Shown here one piece after another: positions 18,143 to 26,682 of a stretch of DNA of 64,000 nucleotides. The position numbers and the translations under genes were made by a program. The DNA is from Nitrospirota bacterium (GTDB lineage Bacteria > Nitrospirota > Nitrospiria > SBBL01 > JAADHI01). The stretch spans positions 1 to 64,000 of the forward strand of contig JAJDBT010000016.1 in assembly GCA_029261215.1 (NCBI GenBank), in the 5' to 3' direction. Position 1 is the first letter of the stretch; every line of letters starts with the position of its first letter. The notes beneath the pieces were generated by a model. That model ran no database searches, was not told where the DNA came from, and saw only the letters and a list, made by a program, of their open reading frames with translations.

Positions 18143-19603
18143 ATGGAAAAAGACCTTTTTGATAAAATGCATGAAGAATGCGGGATTTTTGGCGTATATG
18201 GTCACCCCGAATCGGCCAACCTGACTTACCTTGGCCTGTATGCCTTGCAACATCGCGGGCAGGAAGCCAGCGGCATAGTCACCTATGACGGGCAGCAGTT
18301 TTACCAGGAAAAAGATACGGGGCTCGTGGCCGATATCTTTTCAGAGGAACGTCTCAGCCGACTGAAAGGCCATGCCGCCATCGGACACAATCGCTATTCG
18401 ACCACGGGCGGCAGCAACCTCGAAAATGTTCAACCCATTCTTGTTAATTATGCTTTGGGCACACTTTCCATGGTCCACAACGGCAACCTCATCAATGCCC
18501 ATTTCCTAAAAGACGAGCTGGAGGCCTACGGCGCCATTTTTCAATCTTCGATGGACAGCGAAGTCATCATCCATCTCATCGCGCACTCCCGTCAAAAAGA
18601 ACTCACAGAACGCATTGTTGAAAGCCTCTCCCGCGTCCGTGGCGCCTATTCCCTCATCTTTTTATCCGAGCAGGGCATGATTGGTGTTCGGGATCCGAAT
18701 GGCGTGCGCCCCTTATCCCTTGGCCGTTTTAAAAATGGCGGTTACGTCCTGGCCTCCGAAACCTGCACCTTCGATCTCATCGAGGCCGAATTTGTTCGTG
18801 ATGTAGAACCCGGCGAAGTTATTCAGATTACAGAAAAAGAAATCACATCCTTTACGCCTTTTTTGCCAGCCGATCCGGCCCATTGCGTCTTTGAATATGT
18901 CTATTTTTCCCGGCCGGACAGTGATGTCTTTGGTCGAAACGTCTACCAGATTCGAAAAAGAATGGGCAGAGAATTGGCAAAAGAAGGAGCCATTCAGGCA
19001 GATATCGTAATTCCCGTGCCGGATTCCGGCGTTCCCGCAGCCCTGGGCTATTCAGAAGAATCAGGCTTGCCTTACGATACGGGCCTCATTCGGAATCACT
19101 ATGTGGGCCGGACTTTTATTGAACCGCAACAAAGTATCCGTCATTTTGGCGTCAAAATTAAACTGAATGCGATTAGAGGGCTTTTGGAAGGAAAGCGGGT
19201 TGTCGTGGTGGATGATTCACTGGTTCGGGGAACCACCAGCCGGAAGATCGTTAAAATGATTCGCGCAGCCGGGGCCAAGGAAGTGCATGTGCGTATCAGC
19301 TCCCCGCCGATTGTTTCGCCTTGTTTTTATGGCATTGATACCCCGACACGTCAGGAACTGGTCGCTTCCAGTCACGATGTCGAAGAAATCAGGAAATATA
19401 TTACCGCAGACAGCCTGACCTACCTTTCAAACAAGGGCATGTTCCGAGCGGTTTACCAAACGGATTCGGGTGAAAACAAACATTTTTGCACCGCCTGTTT
19501 TACTGAGGAATATCCCATCCCTTTTACCGAGGATGAGATCAGCCAGCTTGGCCTTTTTGAAAATCCGACCCTGCCATTCAGCCTGAATGTATTAGGAGAT
19601 TGA
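18143..19603 (+). CDS. purF: Amidophosphoribosyltransferase PurF (Fe-S type)
   Basis: A 486-residue enzyme committing PRPP to purine synthesis. A short propeptide ends before Cys13 (HEECGIFGVYG), which becomes the N-terminal nucleophile after cleavage. The PRPP loop VVVVDDSLVRGTTS is intact. Cysteines in HCVFEYVYF, CFYGIDTP and CTACF match the 4Fe-4S ligands of the Bacillus-type enzyme. The last 12 bases overlap the convergent AtpI-like gene. It is the third gene of purQLF. Confidence 0.97.
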   Translation: MEKDLFDKMHEECGIFGVYGHPESANLTYLGLYALQHRGQEASGIVTYDGQQFYQEKDTGLVADIFSEERLSRLKGHAAIGHNRYSTTGGSNLENVQPILVNYALGTLSMVHNGNLINAHFLKDELEAYGAIFQSSMDSEVIIHLIAHSRQKELTERIVESLSRVRGAYSLIFLSEQGMIGVRDPNGVRPLSLGRFKNGGYVLASETCTFDLIEAEFVRDVEPGEVIQITEKEITSFTPFLPADPAHCVFEYVYFSRPDSDVFGRNVYQIRKRMGRELAKEGAIQADIVIPVPDSGVPAALGYSEESGLPYDTGLIRNHYVGRTFIEPQQSIRHFGVKIKLNAIRGLLEGKRVVVVDDSLVRGTTSRKIVKMIRAAGAKEVHVRISSPPIVSPCFYGIDTPTRQELVASSHDVEEIRKYITADSLTYLSNKGMFRAVYQTDSGENKHFCTACFTEEYPIPFTEDEISQLGLFENPTLPFSLNVLGD

Positions 19604-20032
19604 CCGGCTTTGACGGCTTGTATCAAAAAAGATTGAACCGGTCATCAGCACAAAACCGGCAACCACACTCGTACTGTTCACTTCCTTCGATTGAATTACC
19701 CAAAAGAAAAAACAAATCATAAAAAAAAGGGTCACGCTGTAGATAAATTTTGTTTTTAACCAGCCTGCAGGATTAAGAACCCGCATTTGAAACAAACGAT
19801 GCAGACTACGAAAATGAAGCATGGCCAAAACCCCGCCAAGAACCAGCGATAAACCCACTATTTTTGAAACAAAAAATCCAAGCCCGCCGCCAATCAACAA
19901 GAGAAGCAGGCTGCCCCTTTCAATCCTTTTTAGGGAGGCGTTGGTCTTTAACAGGAATTGATTCCGGTCAAAGGGGATCGCACCGCTTTTGCGGTGATCG
20001 CCCTCGGAAAGGCCATCGATTTTCGGATTCAC
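19592..20032 (-). CDS. Small four-helix membrane protein, ATP synthase subunit I-like
   Basis: A 146-residue inner-membrane protein with four hydrophobic helices ([60 protein letters not shown]). The layout, with [22 protein letters not shown] between helices two and three, resembles AtpI (ATP synthase protein I, an assembly and Mg/Ca-related factor). The ATG overlaps the hemL stop by four bases, so it is coupled to hemL and not to atp genes, which are not in the window. The assignment is by pattern only. Confidence 0.55.
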   Translation of the reverse strand: MNPKIDGLSEGDHRKSGAIPFDRNQFLLKTNASLKRIERGSLLLLLIGGGLGFFVSKIVGLSLVLGGVLAMLHFRSLHRLFQMRVLNPAGWLKTKFIYSVTLFFMICFFFWVIQSKEVNSTSVVAGFVLMTGSIFFDTSRQSRSIS

Positions 20033-21315
20033 TTTGAACGTTTGAAAGACTGATAAACCGCTTCAATTGTTTTTTCGATATCAGCGGGGGTGTGGGCCGT
20101 CGATAGAAAAAGCGCTTCAAATTGAGACGGAGGGAAATAAACCCCATTTTCCAGAAGAGCTTGGTAGAATACACCAAAACGCTTGGTATCGCATTTTAGG
20201 GCATCCTGATAATTTTTCACGGGCTTGGGATTAAAAAAGAGGGTCATCTGCGAGCCGATACGATTGAGCTGAATCGTGGCCTTCGCCCGTTTCGCCGCTA
20301 AGCGAATGCCTTCTTCCAGAGCGGCCGCGCGGGACTCCAGTTTTTTGTACAGCCCCGGCGTTTTTAGCAATTCGAGGGTGGCAATGCCTGCGGCCATCGC
20401 AATAGGGTTTCCGGAAAGGGTGCCTGCCTGATAAACCGGACCAAGCGGAGAGATGAGATCCATAATCTCTTTTCTTCCACCAAAGGCACCCACTGGGAGT
20501 CCGCCGCCAATCACCTTGCCAAGACACGTCAGATCCGGGCGAATGCCATAGCGCTCCTGTGCCCCGCCAGGTGCGGCCCGAAAACCGCTCATCACCTCAT
20601 CAAAAATCAACAAGGTCCCAAAGGGTTTGGTTAATTCGCGAAGTCCGGGTAAAAACCCATCTTTTGGGACGATCGTTCCCATGTTGCCGGGCACTGGTTC
20701 AAGAATGATGCAGGCGATTTGATTGCCTTCAGTTTCGAGAATTTTCTGAACAGCGGCCAGATCATTATAAGGCGCGCTAATGGTGTCGCGCGCGAGATCC
20801 GGCGGCACTCCGGGAGAATCGGGTACGCCAAGCGTGGTCGCGCCCGAACCGGCCTTCACAAGCAGAGAATCGCCGTGTCCATGATAACAGCCTTCAAATT
20901 TGATGATCTTGTTGCGTTTTGTAAATCCGCGCGCAAGACGAATCGCACTCATCGTGGCCTCTGTCCCGGAATTGACAAAACGCACCCGCTCCATGAGCGG
21001 GAAAAAGTCTTGCACCAGTTCTGCCAGCTGGATTTCCAGCGGGGACGGCGCGCCAAAGCTTGTGCCCAAGGCAGCCGTTTTCTGAACCGCCTCAATCACT
21101 TTCGGATGGGCATGGCCCAAAATCATCGGCCCCCATGAAAGCACGTAATCGATGAACGTATTGCCATCGACATCCGTCACCTTGCTCCCTTTGGCTTTTT
21201 TCATAAAAAGGGGGTTTCCACCCACTGCCTTGAATGCACGTACAGGTGAATTAACCCCTCCCGGCATCAGGGTTTGGGCCGTTTCAAAAAAAGCGTGTGA
21301 TTTATCTCGTTTCAT
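20029..21315 (-). CDS. hemL: Glutamate-1-semialdehyde 2,1-aminomutase HemL
   Basis: A 428-residue PLP enzyme that makes 5-aminolevulinate, the C5-pathway tetrapyrrole precursor. The N-terminal [17 protein letters not shown], the [18 protein letters not shown] phosphate-binding region and the PLP lysine in [17 protein letters not shown] are intact. Length is normal. Haem demand here is consistent with the multihaem cytochromes in the window. The next gene is coupled by ATGA overlap. Confidence 0.97.
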   Translation of the reverse strand: MKRDKSHAFFETAQTLMPGGVNSPVRAFKAVGGNPLFMKKAKGSKVTDVDGNTFIDYVLSWGPMILGHAHPKVIEAVQKTAALGTSFGAPSPLEIQLAELVQDFFPLMERVRFVNSGTEATMSAIRLARGFTKRNKIIKFEGCYHGHGDSLLVKAGSGATTLGVPDSPGVPPDLARDTISAPYNDLAAVQKILETEGNQIACIILEPVPGNMGTIVPKDGFLPGLRELTKPFGTLLIFDEVMSGFRAAPGGAQERYGIRPDLTCLGKVIGGGLPVGAFGGRKEIMDLISPLGPVYQAGTLSGNPIAMAAGIATLELLKTPGLYKKLESRAAALEEGIRLAAKRAKATIQLNRIGSQMTLFFNPKPVKNYQDALKCDTKRFGVFYQALLENGVYFPPSQFEALFLSTAHTPADIEKTIEAVYQSFKRSK

Positions 21316-21377
21316 AGGCGGTCATTTTAGGGAAGGGTGGAATACATGTCAAGCCAGGGACAACAAAATGATCCGAC

Positions 21378-21405
21378 TTGACATTTTATTTATAATCTTT
21401 ATCAT
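21378..21405 (+). promoter_or_regulatory. Sigma-70 promoter for the first small His-rich gene
   Basis: TTGACA (perfect -35), a 16-base spacer and TATCAT. Transcription would start around 21412, within about three bases of ATG 21415. The mRNA would thus be leaderless, in keeping with the lack of a ribosome site. Confidence 0.6.
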
Positions 21406-21414
21406 ACTCTTTCT

Positions 21415-21735
21415 ATGCACAGAGCCGCTCTAAAAAAGACTGCACCCATTCTTTTTATCGGGGCGTTCTATTTTGCCACCATACTTCTCGGTGCACTTTG
21501 TCCCTCCGGGGAGCAACCGACACAACACCATAAACACAAACGCGGAATGCAGCATAGTGCCTCTTGTCTTCTGGCCTGCTCCAGCATGGTGGCAAAAGAG
21601 GTCGCGCCACCCTATCTTCCTTCAATGCCGACATTACTGGGCGGACTCCTGATTGCCCTCTCCCTTTTTTTTCTTCAATTCAATGTTTCAACCATCCGGA
21701 GCCGTGCTCCGCCTTTGACCCAATCAACCGTATAA
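21415..21735 (+). CDS. Small His-rich CxxxC membrane protein, copy 1
   Basis: A 106-residue protein with an N-terminal hydrophobic helix, a His-rich stretch (TQHHKHKRGMQH), a CLLAC (CxxxC) motif, a second hydrophobic helix (LLGGLLIALSLFFLQF) and the C-terminal ending RSRAPPL. The same order of His-rich patch, CxxxC and R[AP]PP tail occurs in two other small genes at 21885 and 25536. I do not recognise a named family; the layout recalls small DUF2946-like secreted proteins near copper genes. Metal binding by the His/Cys patch is an inference. There is no ribosome site, and the promoter suggests leaderless translation. Confidence 0.6.
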   Translation: MHRAALKKTAPILFIGAFYFATILLGALCPSGEQPTQHHKHKRGMQHSASCLLACSSMVAKEVAPPYLPSMPTLLGGLLIALSLFFLQFNVSTIRSRAPPLTQSTV

Positions 21736-21884
21736 ATTTTCCATTTTAACGAACATGATCGCTTTCTAATTTAAAGAAAGTCGATTGATCGCGCCTGCTG
21801 ATTGAAAAAGACTTTTATGTCTGAATGTCTTATCAAGGGGCAGGATTCTAAATTTTTCTGAACGAATTTAGGGTAAAACGGGCA

Positions 21885-22202
21885 ATGAAACCGTATTTTT
21901 GGCTTAAAAAAACCGTTTATCTCGTTGTATTTATCTACCTCTCCCTAGCCTTTTTTATGGTCATGCCAATGGAACAGCATGCCATGACACATGGGCAATC
22001 CCCCGACCATGCCAAAGAACATGGCAACCTGATCTGCGCCTGGATGTGTACGGCTTCAAGCCATGTCCATAGCATTGCGATGGCTCGGGAACAGCGCTTT
22101 ACGCCTGTTTTTGAAATCCGTATTTTCGCCATTCAGCCCTATTTTCAAAATAAACCCCTGCAAGCACTTTCGATTCGACCACCCCCTTCCGATCTTGTGT
22201 AA
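21885..22202 (+). CDS. Small His-rich CxxxC protein, copy 2
   Basis: A 105-residue exported protein: hydrophobic N-terminus (TVYLVVFIYLSLAFFMV), His-rich segment with HAMTHGQSPDHAKEHG, the CAWMC motif, then SSHVHS and a C-terminal RPPPSDLV. It shares its architecture with copies 1 and 3, most closely copy 3 (both have xWMC). Likely membrane-anchored or periplasmic. Roles in metal or thiol chemistry are inferred from the His/Cys content and the neighbouring TlpA and barrel genes. It precedes the outer-membrane barrel gene by about 105 bases. Confidence 0.62.
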   Translation: MKPYFWLKKTVYLVVFIYLSLAFFMVMPMEQHAMTHGQSPDHAKEHGNLICAWMCTASSHVHSIAMAREQRFTPVFEIRIFAIQPYFQNKPLQALSIRPPPSDLV

Positions 22203-22307
22203 TTTTCAAATCATAAAACACCTTTAATCCGAGTTGAGAGTTGAACTGATCGTTCTCTCTTCCCAATTCAAAACAGCTATTTTCATTTAAAATGATAAGG
22301 AGTTGTA

Positions 22308-23321
22308 ATGCGCAAGATGTCTTTTTTAATCAAAGAATGGATAATGATCAGTTTTTTAGCAGCCCTGGTCTTAATCACCGTACCAGCAGACGTGTGGCCG
22401 AGTTGCGGCTCGGCCAACTGCTTTCTCGTAACCGGCACACAGGATGGCATTGGTGCCCCGGGCAAAATGACATTGGATATTTCCTATCGCTACATCCCGA
22501 TGGACAAATTTCAGCGGGGAAACAGCAGCACCAATGAAGTCATCGTCCCAAAGGTCGATTTTAAAAACGGCGTGATTGTCCCAGACCATCACCGCGAAGT
22601 CCGCACCATCAATGAACTCATGCAGGTAGATGTCATTTACGGAGTGACCGAACGCTTTAGCCTTCAGTTTTCCATTCCGCTGATGAACAACCGGGCGCAT
22701 GAACATTTTGACGAAGTCGGAACGTCGGATGAATTTTTCACACGTCAAGACGGCTCGTCCGGCCTGGGAGACATTCGCCTTACCGGGCGGTACGCACTGG
22801 TGGTTTCGACCCGCCACCTTTTTGTCCTGGGAGGTGGCATCAAGCTCCCAACCGGGGAGTACAAACTGAATGACAGTCACGGGGAGATCAATGAACCCAC
22901 GATCATGCCCGGTACCGGCTCGACCGATGTACTTTTCTCCTTCTTTTACGATTATCAAATCGTTCCACACAAACTGGATACCTTCTTCTCGGGCAATTAT
23001 CAGCTCACGAGCGAAAACGACCTCGACTATCAATTTGCTGACCAAACCCATTTCAATACCGGATTGAACTATCTTCTGAGCGAAAAGGTTTCCGTCAGTG
23101 GACAATTGAATCTGCAGCTGAAACCGCATGACACATTCAAAGGTCAAAATGTTCCTTCGACAGGGGGAAAGTGGCTCTACGTGACGCCGGGCATTCAGGT
23201 TCAGGCATCGGATCATCTTGGGCTTTACACCTTTGTGCAGATTCCACTCATGCAAGATGTCAACGAGGTCAATATCGTGGCGCGTTATGCACTGGCCATC
23301 GGGGCCTCGTACAGCTTCTAA
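22308..23321 (+). CDS. Outer-membrane beta-barrel, MetA/phenol-degradation transporter-like
   Basis: A 337-residue exported protein with a signal peptide and a barrel pattern ending in ...AIGASYSF. The mature N-terminus carries a CGSANC (Cx4C) pair followed by a TGTQDG segment, a hallmark I associate with a subgroup of the Phenol_MetA_deg transporter-like barrels. Repeated strand patterns with loops such as DSHGEINEPT and a conserved GLGDIRLTGRYAL are visible. ATG 22308 follows AAGGAG. The 321-residue antisense frame over it is a shadow. Context suggests that the barrel works with the propeller lipoprotein and TlpA; the substrate is unknown. Confidence 0.78.
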   Translation: MRKMSFLIKEWIMISFLAALVLITVPADVWPSCGSANCFLVTGTQDGIGAPGKMTLDISYRYIPMDKFQRGNSSTNEVIVPKVDFKNGVIVPDHHREVRTINELMQVDVIYGVTERFSLQFSIPLMNNRAHEHFDEVGTSDEFFTRQDGSSGLGDIRLTGRYALVVSTRHLFVLGGGIKLPTGEYKLNDSHGEINEPTIMPGTGSTDVLFSFFYDYQIVPHKLDTFFSGNYQLTSENDLDYQFADQTHFNTGLNYLLSEKVSVSGQLNLQLKPHDTFKGQNVPSTGGKWLYVTPGIQVQASDHLGLYTFVQIPLMQDVNEVNIVARYALAIGASYSF

Positions 23322-23382
23322 GCCGTGATGCCGCATTCAGTTATGGATAAAGATTATTGATAAAAGATAAAGGAGTAAAACC

Positions 23383-24765
23383 ATGTTTTTTCAAACGAAG
23401 ACAACAAAACAATGGGCAACAGTTCTTCTGGGTTTGCCGCTTGCACTTTTATTAACCCAGTGCGCCGAGCAGTATGATTCACCCGTCACAGAAACACACA
23501 ATGAAAAAGCCTATGTCGCCAGCGCCAATGGCACAATCGCCGTCATCACCCACGGAGACATCCCCAAACGCGTGAAGACGATTGAAGCCGACGGCTCAAA
23601 CGATGTCGCCGCCAGCTTCGGCCACGTCTATATCAATCGCTCAGAGAGCAACTCCGTGGCCGTAATCGACGCCAACAAGGAGGTCTTAAAGGGATCTATT
23701 TCCGTAGGAGAACGTCCGGTTCACAGCCGGGTGGTCAAAGGCGGCAACTTGCTTTTGGTGGGGAACGACGGACCGCGGGATGACACCACAACAAGCGATG
23801 ACGATATCTTAGTGGCTCAGGATGATTCGATCTCAGTCATTGATACGAATCCAAATAATACTTCCTTCATGACAGAGATTGCCCGGATTCGAGTGGGAAA
23901 CGGACATCACATCATCACCTACAGCGATGAAACACAACGGGCGGCCGTCAGCAACCTCTCCGCAGGAACCGTCTCCATCATCGATATCAACACGCTTTCG
24001 GTGATGTGTACGGTTCCGGTGGGCATTGTCCCGCACGGCATTGACTATTCCCATGTGAGCGGACAGGCCTACAACGCCAATGTGTCCGACCCGACGAACG
24101 CCGTCACAATCATCAATTTGGACGCCGCGATCACGATTCCGGCCAATCCTTACGATCAAACAGACGCCGCCTGTACGGCACTCGTTGCAGGAAGCATTGC
24201 AAAGGGAACCGGTTCCGGACAGATCCCGGTTTCCGGCTATATACAAAGCAATCATTCCGGGGCTTTTGTATTCACAGTGGGTTATGACGACGTGACTACA
24301 ACCGGTTATGTCTCCGCCATCAGGGCGTCGGACAACGTCGTGGTCTCCGTCCTGCCTCTGAGCAACTTCAAACCGGACAAGTTCGCGATAACCGAGGAGG
24401 ACAACCGGATGTATGTCAGTGGTGTCAAGGATGACGACAACGCAACAACAGTCCCCGGCACAAGCGTTGCGGTGCTTGATATTGACCCGGCCACCGGGAC
24501 GCTCACAACCCACGCCACAACGCCCTTTATTTTCGTTGGAACAGGGCATGACCATCGGGCGATTGTGCTCAGCAGTGACGACTTACGTCTCTTTGTGCCA
24601 AACTCAGGAGAGAGCCCTGGAACGGTTTCCGTAATCGACACTGCCACGCTGACCGTCCTCAATACCATCGCGGTGGCAGATGAACCCAATGCGCTGACTT
24701 ACGTCGATGCGGCAACACTCGCGCTCCCCGCAGGAACGGGAGGCAGCGGCGAACATTCCCACTGA
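23383..24765 (+). CDS. Beta-propeller (YVTN-type) lipoprotein with histidine-rich blades
   Basis: A 460-residue lipoprotein: the hydrophobic N-terminus ends in a lipobox-like LLTQC with Cys27. The rest is a seven- or eight-bladed propeller with recurring SVIDxxTLxVxxTIxVG units. Histidines recur at blade edges: VGNGHHI, VPHGIDYSH, QSNHSG, GTGHDHR, and a C-terminal GEHSH. A similar placement is known in metal-binding propellers such as the zinc chaperone AztD and the d1-like haem proteins, so metal or haem binding is plausible but unproven. ATG follows AAAGGAG. It probably forms one unit with the preceding barrel gene (61 bases apart). Confidence 0.75.
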   Translation: MFFQTKTTKQWATVLLGLPLALLLTQCAEQYDSPVTETHNEKAYVASANGTIAVITHGDIPKRVKTIEADGSNDVAASFGHVYINRSESNSVAVIDANKEVLKGSISVGERPVHSRVVKGGNLLLVGNDGPRDDTTTSDDDILVAQDDSISVIDTNPNNTSFMTEIARIRVGNGHHIITYSDETQRAAVSNLSAGTVSIIDINTLSVMCTVPVGIVPHGIDYSHVSGQAYNANVSDPTNAVTIINLDAAITIPANPYDQTDAACTALVAGSIAKGTGSGQIPVSGYIQSNHSGAFVFTVGYDDVTTTGYVSAIRASDNVVVSVLPLSNFKPDKFAITEEDNRMYVSGVKDDDNATTVPGTSVAVLDIDPATGTLTTHATTPFIFVGTGHDHRAIVLSSDDLRLFVPNSGESPGTVSVIDTATLTVLNTIAVADEPNALTYVDAATLALPAGTGGSGEHSH

Positions 24766-24786
24766 TTATTTGAGGGGAAGTTTTCC

Positions 24787-24820
24787 GGCGAACGGGAGAG
24801 TCGCTTGTCTCCCGTTCGCC
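24787..24820 (+). terminator. GC-rich hairpin after the propeller gene
   Basis: A 13-bp perfect stem (GGCGAACGGGAGA/TCTCCCGTTCGCC) with an eight-base loop, 21 bases after the stop codon. No T-run follows, so it may attenuate rather than end transcription into the tlpA-like gene. Confidence 0.5.
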
Positions 24821-24873
24821 CATCGCCATTTAAACAGGGGATGTGATACAAACATAAAACCACTTGAGGAAGC

Positions 24874-25404
24874 ATGAGAAAAATAAAAAGTAAGAGAACC
24901 ACTCTGATCTTGAGATTCTGTACGGGACTTGGGGTCTTTTTCCTTTTATCCGGCATGGCGGGCAAACCACCGCTCGTGGGCGGCCCGGCACCGCATTTTC
25001 AACTGCACTCCCTGAGTGGGTCTCCCGTCGGAATTGCAGATTATCAGGGAAAAGTCGTGCTGCTCACCTTTTGGGCAACATGGTGCAAACCCTGTAAACA
25101 GGAGATGCCCGAAATTCAGACGGCCTATGAAAAACTCAAAGACCAGGGTTTTGTCGTGCTGGCGCTTAATTTTGGCGAGAAAGGCCCCGTCGCTGAAAAA
25201 CTCGTCAAAGAAATGGGTCTGACTTTTCCGGTTTTACTGGATGAAGACGTTGAAGTCGCGGAGCGACATCAGGTGGTTTCCCTGCCCGTCAGTTTTTTTA
25301 TCGATCCAAACGGCATCATCAAAAAAAAAGTGATTGGCGGAACACTCACACAAGAAGAAATCACCATCATCTTTCACGAGCTTCAAGGAACAACGAAATC
25401 ATGA
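24874..25404 (+). CDS. TlpA/ResA-family periplasmic thiol-disulfide oxidoreductase
   Basis: A 176-residue exported or membrane-anchored thioredoxin. The N-terminal helix (LILRFCTGLGVFFLLSG) is followed by a thioredoxin domain with active site FWATWCKPCKQEMPE, the PVLLDED loop and the cis-proline region SLPVSFFIDPNG. TlpA/ResA proteins reduce disulfides in apocytochromes or copper-handling proteins in the periplasm. Here the neighbours contain CxxxC and Cx4C motifs, which are obvious possible substrates. ATG follows GAGGAAGC. Length is normal. Confidence 0.88.
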   Translation: MRKIKSKRTTLILRFCTGLGVFFLLSGMAGKPPLVGGPAPHFQLHSLSGSPVGIADYQGKVVLLTFWATWCKPCKQEMPEIQTAYEKLKDQGFVVLALNFGEKGPVAEKLVKEMGLTFPVLLDEDVEVAERHQVVSLPVSFFIDPNGIIKKKVIGGTLTQEEITIIFHELQGTTKS

Positions 25405-25535
25405 GATGCATCCAGCGTTGGATCTCAATAAAAGCGGAGTTAAAATCCGCCGAGTGTCTCCGATTCGCTCGTCCATTTTCACAAAGGGCCTATTTCAAAA
25501 AAAACTGAACAGATATCGGACATTTCCGGATAAGC

Positions 25536-25868
25536 GTGCATAACGTGGCTCAGAACCAAAAAATAAAAAATACCGCGATTTTCGTGATCAGCATCTACTT
25601 CTGTTTATCCGCTTTGATGACCGTGGAGGCAGGAAAGCACCTGCTTAAACACCACCGTTCATCCGCCCATCAGGGGAAAAATCGTGTTTCCTACACCTGT
25701 AACTGGATGTGCGGCGCATTAACGCCCTTACAATCGATTGAACCCTCACTCGATCAAACACGGTTACCCTTTGCGGGAAAAGCCTCGGATATCGTCCCGT
25801 CCGTACTTGGCTATTATTTCACCCCCGATCAGCATGGCCGCGCTCCACCACACCTCACTTCATATTAG
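25536..25868 (+). CDS. Small His-rich CxxxC protein, copy 3
   Basis: A 110-residue exported protein starting at a GTG (25536, or GTG 25545). It has a hydrophobic N-terminal helix (IFVISIYFCLSALMTV), a basic His-rich segment (HLLKHHRSSAHQG), a CNWMC motif and the C-terminal tail RAPPHLTSY. This repeats the architecture of copies 1 and 2. No convincing ribosome site is seen. The protein probably sits in the periplasm or inner membrane; function unknown, with metal or thiol chemistry inferred. A 208-codon overlapping ORF begins inside it but its real start is later, at 25930. Confidence 0.58.
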   Translation: MHNVAQNQKIKNTAIFVISIYFCLSALMTVEAGKHLLKHHRSSAHQGKNRVSYTCNWMCGALTPLQSIEPSLDQTRLPFAGKASDIVPSVLGYYFTPDQHGRAPPHLTSY

Positions 25869-25929
25869 GACAATCCATTTTCGCAGGGCCCGATGGCCCA
25901 TCAACTTCCTAACCTTGAAGGAGGATATC

Positions 25930-26364
25930 GTGAATTCCGCGAGAAGTTTGATCATTTTGGAATTGTATTTAAATGTGTCTGTTCCCAAAGAAAACCCCCA
26001 TGAAGAAACCCTGACGGTGCGAGTCAAACTCGACGGCAAATTTCAACGGGAGATTTTACAGCAGATTGAAAAAACACTCTCTGAGTTGTCCGGAGTCCAT
26101 TCAGTTAATCTGACCAGTATGAGAAGTCATGCATTGATTGACGTGAATTCCAGCCAAGTACGCCCCGATGACCTCATCGCGGCGATTGAACGCATCAAGG
26201 GGGACAGTTGGCAGTGTACCGCTGATTTTAATCATGAAACCGCCAAGATTTACCATATTGAAGAAAAAGTCGGGGCGAATGTCAGTTGGGTTCGGCATCC
26301 TCAACTGAATATGCCATATGGGCTCAAGCCGGGCTCCCCTCATAAAAAGTCTGGAGTGAAATAA
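25930..26364 (+). CDS. HMA-like (ferredoxin-fold) protein without CxxC
   Basis: A 144-residue cytoplasmic protein. Start GTG 25930 lies five bases after GGAGG; the ORF extension upstream runs through the previous gene and is rejected. The central part (ETLTVRVKLDGKFQREILQQIEKTLSELSGVHSVNLTSMRSHALIDVNSS) has the beta-alpha-beta rhythm of heavy-metal-associated domains, where the spacing of GVHSVNL and ALIDVN matches HMA strands two and three. The usual metal-binding CxxC is missing. A single Cys and several His occur in WQCTADFNHETAKIYHIEE. Possibly a sensor or a degenerate chaperone in the metal locus. Confidence 0.55.
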   Translation: MNSARSLIILELYLNVSVPKENPHEETLTVRVKLDGKFQREILQQIEKTLSELSGVHSVNLTSMRSHALIDVNSSQVRPDDLIAAIERIKGDSWQCTADFNHETAKIYHIEEKVGANVSWVRHPQLNMPYGLKPGSPHKKSGVK

Positions 26365-26682
26365 GGGTTGAGTCGGTGGTTTGGAAGGGGCCTTCGACCT
26401 TAACACCAGCCTCTTCCGAGCAGTCTGATTTTCAAGAGGATTGTTTATTAGAATGAACCCATCTTTGCATTCTATTTTTGCAGGGGGTTCGGCTCGGGTT
26501 GCAGAGAGAGTCAACGAAACCTTGATCCAAATGACGGGAATCGATCAACAGGGCCTGATTCAGGAAATCTTTTTCGGGTTTAACGGGGGGAGAAACTGCC
26601 GTATACGAATGACCGATGCCATGAATGCGTATCGCCCACTAAAGTGAGGAGGAGAGGGGCTTGTTTTTCTAAAGCGCGCTTC
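26365..26682. other. Gap after the HMA-like gene with a doubtful short ORF
   Basis: A 64-codon plus-strand frame (ATG 26453 to 26647) is followed by GAGGAGGAG, but has no ribosome site of its own and no known family. An antisense 137-codon frame overlaps the HMA-like gene and is a shadow. I see no strong regulatory element. Confidence 0.35.

Noticed and set aside
22371-23336. 321-codon minus-strand ORF covering the outer-membrane barrel gene
   Set aside because: It is antisense to a gene with a ribosome site, signal peptide and barrel pattern; the product is rich in unlikely Cys/His/Trp combinations and matches no family.
23833-24555. 240-codon minus-strand ORF over the propeller gene
   Set aside because: Antisense shadow caused by the biased codon use of the propeller repeats; no start signal.
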